Source: Bimastos eiseni
Taxonomy: Eukaryota; Annelida; Clitellata; Crassiclitellata; Lumbricidae
Length of the DNA stretch: 64,000 nt
Assembly (NCBI GenBank): GCA_959347315.1
Contig: OY365807.1
Coordinates: 32,120,204-32,184,203, forward strand
Direction: 5' to 3'
The number at the start of each line of letters is the position of its first letter. The first letter of the stretch is position 1. Of this stretch, positions 59,075-64,000 are shown piece by piece. A model generated the notes under the pieces. It saw nothing but the letters and a program-made list of their open reading frames with translations. It was not told the DNA's origin and searched no databases. The translations under genes and the position numbers were made by a program.

Positions 59075-61357
59075 AATGACAGGCTGTGCGGTGACATTTT
59101 ACACATGCGGTGACATTTTACACAATTTGCGCTTGTCTAAACTTGATCATTCTCACGCTGGACTTCATTGTCATCAGACAGCTCAAAGTCCTAGTCAGAA
59201 AATGCTGAATCCGAGTCACGAATTATTCACAAAACTTCCTCTGCAGAACATTTAGTTTTAGCTCAATTGTGACCCCAACTTTCAAGGTCACTAAATCAAC
59301 CAGACCTGCATAGACCAATATAGGTTAGCAGCCACACTACTGTGGGCAGTCATTCTATGTCCATGGGGCCAAGAAGTTAAACCAATTTAAATCACCTGTT
59401 CTGTTGTGCCATCCAGTTAATGACACCATATTATATTTTTTGGTGACTTCTGTCCATGTTAGACATTGATTTCAGCTCTTTACCCCTACACGTTGACTTT
59501 TGTCAACAACTGCTCTCAGCCCCTATTGTCAGCAACAGCTCACAAAGAGTTAATTGCAGACTTAGACCGGAAAGAGTTAATATATTTGGCCACCTTTTTC
59601 AAAGTAACAACAGATTATTTGTTTTAGTCCATAAGTTATGAATATTGCAACAAATAATGTACAATACAAGCTGCAGGGCTTTGTAATTTGATATAACTAA
59701 CTTAGTTAATATAAAATATTTTACATAGCATAATAAACGATTTAAAGTGGTTTAGAATACCTTCATTCTGTGCTAAAACCACTGCAATTTGCCCTGGACA
59801 ATAGCCCACTTTTCCAAGTTTCCTCTTAGCTATGATAGTGATAGAGTTGAAGTGTTTGCCTAGTCAATTGTTGTTTCTGATTATATAGTTAAGAAAGTAG
59901 TTAACTACATCACTGCTAGTCAAAAATGTAGTCATAACAACCCCCATGTGCAGTGTTTCCAAAAGTGTGTTCCACAAAAAATTAGCACTTCGTAAGTAAA
60001 AGACAAGGGTTGAGTGAGGTAACCGGATAAGTATTGTCTAAATTTAAATGCATTGTTGCATTTATTAAATCAGACTCGAATGTGAAGACAAAGGTTATAA
60101 GAGAAAATGTCATCTAAAATCATTTCTATTACCCATTTTTATGGATTAAAACTGCATAGGCCTATATCCAGATAACTATTTCAAAACTTTATACTTTCCT
60201 GCATGAACAACATAGAGTCAACACACAAACAGTGAAATGGAATTATTATCAGATATGACATAATTGTGATATATCCAATTGTCAGGAGCAACGAAAGTCA
60301 AAAGGCAAGCAGTGCTGAAATCTATGATATAACTAGTCTTGCTTTACAGGCAGTAGGTTAAGTAAGTATCAGCATGAGATAAACACCAATATGCCTTGTG
60401 TAGGTTGGGTTCCATCATAAAAGTTTCTGATCAAAAGGGTTCCATAGCCAAAATAGATTGGGAATACGGCTGCAAGGTATCGGATTCGACACTGTGGGTC
60501 CCATGCCCTGCATTAATCCCAAACTGTCCCGGAATTTGATGTAAATATCCAATTCACCAAATGCTGTTCTTATTTTTGCTCACTAATGACAGCTGTAATA
60601 TGCATGTATATACAATCGTACGTATGAACCTCGCTTGTGCTGGGCCCAAAAAGCTACTTGGGTCTTTTGTTCATTAAGTTGATTCCAATTTAAGTAGAGG
60701 CCACTAACTCTTGCCGATTTAACTGTAATTTGTAACAACTATTTTCAGTAGACTGTACATCCTATAATTTGGCTAACCCAACATTCGTTACATACAGTGA
60801 TGTGTACAGGGCAAATTGTAAAAGGCAAATTGAGTGACTATGCGGGCGTCCGAAGTTGGCATGAACAAAAGTTGGCAGACTTCATTGGCAAAAAATTGAA
60901 ACCAAAGAACTGACAGAGAGAACTGGACTGGACAGGAATTTGCAGAAGTTCGGACGAGCCAATGAGAATGCCAGCGAACACACTAGTTTTCAAGGAGTCC
61001 AGGGCACAGTAAGAGACACGGTGTACATCATTCAAGTGCACTAGTTGTTGGTATGAGGGGTGAGAGCATGAACTCAGATAGGGTTGATCGTAAAAATACT
61101 TTGGTTTGCGATCCATGAAGCAGTTCCTAAAATTGTGGGCAGATAATGCAGTGAATGAAATATGGGTGCAATATGTTGCAGCTTGTTGCTATTGTTGCTA
61201 AATCCCCAAATTTCCTGCATCAATACCATGTTGTATGATGCTATGTCATAGGACACATTGCTCTTGAACATATTCATACTTTCTCCTCTAACAATTCATC
61301 TCCATCTTATAAAGCAATTCCAAGTCTTTGAAAGCAAATGGCATCTATATGATATCT
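59075..61357. other. No gene seen
   Basis: AT-rich. 59,890-59,940 has gtagttaactacatcactgc and related motifs resembling those at 57,846-57,900 in reverse, perhaps the two ends of one decayed element. A 93-codon minus frame (61,116-60,838) is unrecognised. Confidence 0.35.
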
Positions 61358-61656
61358 CTCTAAACCAAAGGTGTCAAACACTTCAGTAATAGCGAGTCAG
61401 TAGCAACATTTTCCAGCAAATGGCGGGCAAGAGTACCGAAGGCGCATTACGAAAGTGGGGTAGGGATCTCAGAGGAGCCATAAAAACAGTTGAATTAGGA
61501 TTTGAAACGTGATTCTGATATGCATCATCAATTACAAACATCACAGAGAATTCATAAAGTCTTAAAAATGACAAATCAGACCTTTTATTCTCAATTGTGT
61601 TTAGACGACGCTCCGTGGGCCAGAAATTTACAGAAAGGGACACCTCTGCTCTAAAC
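61358..61656. mobile_element. hAT-type miniature element with exact 8-bp duplication
   Basis: Element 61,366-61,648 (283 bp): left end caaaggtgtc, right end reverse-complemented cagaggtgtc. ctctaaac flanks both sides exactly (61,358-61,365; 61,649-61,656). Confidence 0.82.
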
Positions 61657-62089
61657 CATTATATCCACTGCTCTCTTCTGTTAGTCACACACTCACTGCA
61701 ATGGAGCCAGCCATTTCAAAATTTGCTGTCACAAATTGTCACAATTCAAGGTTTCAGAGCAATCTAATAATTATGTGGTCGGCCATGTGTAGACACTGTT
61801 AGCCTACAATTCCTAAGTCCGTGGTACAAGTACACCATTCAAACGAAACGTTAATCTACTTGTTCAGATGTCCTAAAGTATTTACCTATCTTATACTGTA
61901 AGTAATTTATAGAGTGATATTCTCAGTCAGGCCGAAGCAAGGGCTGAACCCCGCAAAAGTTCAGAGTGGCTGATAAAACTGTTTTCTGAACCATTATTAA
62001 GATTAGTATTCTTCAGCAATAAAATTAATGTTTTAAGCATGTTATTCCGTTTTAGTGCCTTAATAAATTGAATTGTTTAAAAAAAATGA

Positions 62090-62187
62090 GTCTTGGTCTC
62101 GGATCATCATCAGTCTCGGTCTTGGACCACTCGGTCTTGGTCTTGGACGTCTTGGTCTTGTTCTCGGTCTTGAGTTTTTGGTCTCGT
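62090..62187. repeat. gtcttggtctcgg minisatellite
   Basis: Imperfect repeats of tctcggtcttgg over about 98 bp. Confidence 0.9.
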
Positions 62188-62246
62188 GCCCAACACTGCT
62201 GCCCACTATTGAACAATAATGAATTTATAACTAATGATGGACAGGA

Positions 62247-62452
62247 AGCAAGCTAAATTTCTTTGGACACATCTGTAGAATGAATAATACCACACTGACT
62301 AAACAGGTCATATTTGGAATGATCGATGACACAGGGATTAGAGGTAGACCAAACTGAGAATGGTTTGATGATGTCAGAGATTGATGCAAACTGGATGCAT
62401 TACAAAGGTTGAGTCCGGTGGCAGAGGATCGAAACGCGAGGAGAAAGAGAGT
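62247..62452 (+). pseudogene. LINE ORF2 C-terminal relic
   Basis: One frame reads KLNFFGHICRM, then GMIDDTGIRGRPN, EWFDDVRD and AEDRNARRKRV. This is the L-G-H-I-x-R-M ... R-G-R-P ... W-x-D-D ... A-x-D-R-x-x-W-R signature at the end of many non-LTR retrotransposon proteins. Two in-frame stops. Confidence 0.75.
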
Positions 62453-64000
62453 GAAACATGCAATCAACATCAGTGGCAAAAATGATTGATAATTGATTAA
62501 TGATACATAATTGATTGATGATTGGGAATTGAAATGATAGACAATAAGCCGACGAGAAGAAAAAAGAATTTTACTAAGCAAAAGTGCAATATCAAGCATA
62601 TGAAAACTTAATTCTTTTCTAGTAAACGAAGCTGACTATGACAACGATAAGTAGATAATGTTCCCAAAAGTTAAAATACTCATCCTCATAGTAATAAGTG
62701 TAAAGAAATACAATTTAGAGCATTTTATAATTTTTTGCCCGGTTAAAATATAATGCGGAAAATAATTTCACATTATGATGTCATCAATGCTGATGCTGCT
62801 CACCTAATTCCAGTGCATGACTTCTCCACTTCATGTATATGTGTGTGTGTGTGCATGTCTGTGTTTGGCATATTAGAGGTGCATTGTTGTTATGCCACAG
62901 CATTGTCTCTTTCGATTCACAGTCCATGATCAGCTATTAAAGACTCCTCTGTCTTTCGAATGCCAGGAATAAATGGTAATCACCTGCTTTACCACTTGTG
63001 GCAAGAGGAAAAAATCAGAGCTTATATTCAATGTTCACAGGACACAGTTCCTTATTTACTCACAGATAAAGAACAAGCTGGCAGGAGCTGATGAGAGATT
63101 TATGATAGTCCTCATAAGTATCAAAATCACAAGCTAGAACAATTGCACACTTGCCACCCAATATGTAATCGATGTATTGGTAATTTCAAACAGCAAAAAA
63201 AGACAAGGGAAGACCCCAACACACACGAAGTGCTTAACTCTAATAAGAAATTTCTTAGTGGGTCTACACACAGCAGCAACTAACTATAGTAACACATCCT
63301 CGCTGTTAAAACATAAAAGCATTACACTGTAAATAACATCATTATTAAAATACCCTGAATATGATAAATACAAAGCACAATTCACATCTAACATATCTGT
63401 TTCTGTTGTTCAGTGCACATAACTAGATGAAGTACACTTAAAATGTTCACACTATCATCTTAGAGTTGAAAAGGTATGTTCTACACATAGTCTGAGCCAA
63501 GGATTTAATCAACTGCACAAACTGACAGAACTAGATCGATAAACACAAATTCATTCAACTGCCTGTAACAATCATGTCCCCTTGTTTTGGTATTTCAAAT
63601 TTTATCCATGGCAAAAACTTGTATACCTGGCAAAAATTCATTTCTGCCACAGACTCACTGCAACACTTAAGAGCACAAAATAAAAATTGGTCGAAAATAA
63701 ATAATCCAAAACAAAGAAAATAAGCCAAGTGATAGTAAAACCCTACCAAAAGTGTTTTGCTGAAAGAAATGGTGGAAGATCTGAACGAATATGGATTGAG
63801 AAAAATTTCTTATGAAATGCAAAAATTTATAGATAGGGTAGGTCAAGTGAAAGCAAGCAAACTGACAAACAACTAAGTAAGTATTCATGCAATTCAAGAA
63901 AGCAATTAACTTTTTAAAATTGTCAGTTCTGGTGCTATGCTACAAATTTACTCATTCAACAAAACTTTAGAATTAAGTCGAATAAGCATGAGTGGAAAAG
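62453..64000. other. No gene seen
   Basis: AT-rich with a short (GT)n at 62,840-62,853. I looked on the minus strand for the preceding EVH1 exon of the RhoGEF gene and did not find it. Confidence 0.4.

Overview
The window is nuclear DNA of a multicellular animal, most likely a bilaterian invertebrate. The reasons are GT-AG introns, long AT-rich introns, many microsatellites, remnants of hAT, pogo, piggyBac and LINE elements, and a receptor-type LRR gene next to a still life/TIAM RhoGEF gene. I cannot name the species from sequence alone.

Region 1 (about 1-8,275) is a decayed, integrated DNA-virus-like element; its left end lies outside the window. Plus-strand genes run 65-4,393: a dUTPase-fold-like protein, a hydrophobic protein, a DUF8207-like protein, a small basic protein, a double-jelly-roll-type major capsid protein, a SAP/HTH-like protein and a small unknown. 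They converge on minus-strand genes at 4,416-5,074 (unknown, possibly nucleic-acid binding) and 5,132-6,300 (fibre/spike-like with a discoidin-like module). A dense block of repeats (6,288-7,425) separates these from a broken SAP-domain gene (7,937-8,275). Most genes carry stops or frameshifts. Several start codons share an upstream module, a 12-bp AT palindrome followed by a TATA box. No polymerase, integrase or packaging ATPase is visible in the part that is present.

Region 2 (8.3-18 kb) holds a degenerate minisatellite (8,889-9,455) and a two-exon gene for a type I membrane LRR protein (10,836-11,818 joined to 17,341-17,611). Its 5.5-kb intron contains a nearly intact hAT transposon with perfect 8-bp target duplications and a second non-autonomous DNA transposon with 26-bp inverted termini.

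Region 3 (18-23 kb) is intergenic: a LINE reverse-transcriptase scrap, a pogo/Tigger-like relic and simple repeats.

Region 4 (57,783 down to 22,990, minus strand) is one large gene, a TIAM/still-life-type Rac guanine-nucleotide exchange factor. I reconstructed 23 exons whose splice phases all agree, giving 1,716 residues. Domain order is EVH1-like end, long disordered region with poly-Q, PH-CC-Ex, Ras-binding domain, PDZ, DH, PH, short tail. The first exons lie to the right of, or unrecognised in, the window. One intron seems to use a GC donor, one DH exon has a stray 57-bp exact copy 2.6 kb downstream in the gene, and two exon-like islands do not fit the main transcript. Introns carry several miniature inverted-repeat elements.

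Region 5 (57.8-64 kb) is intron or upstream sequence of that gene, with a near-perfect 46-bp inverted repeat, a piggyBac transposase relic, a hAT-type miniature element with an exact 8-bp duplication, and a LINE 3' relic.
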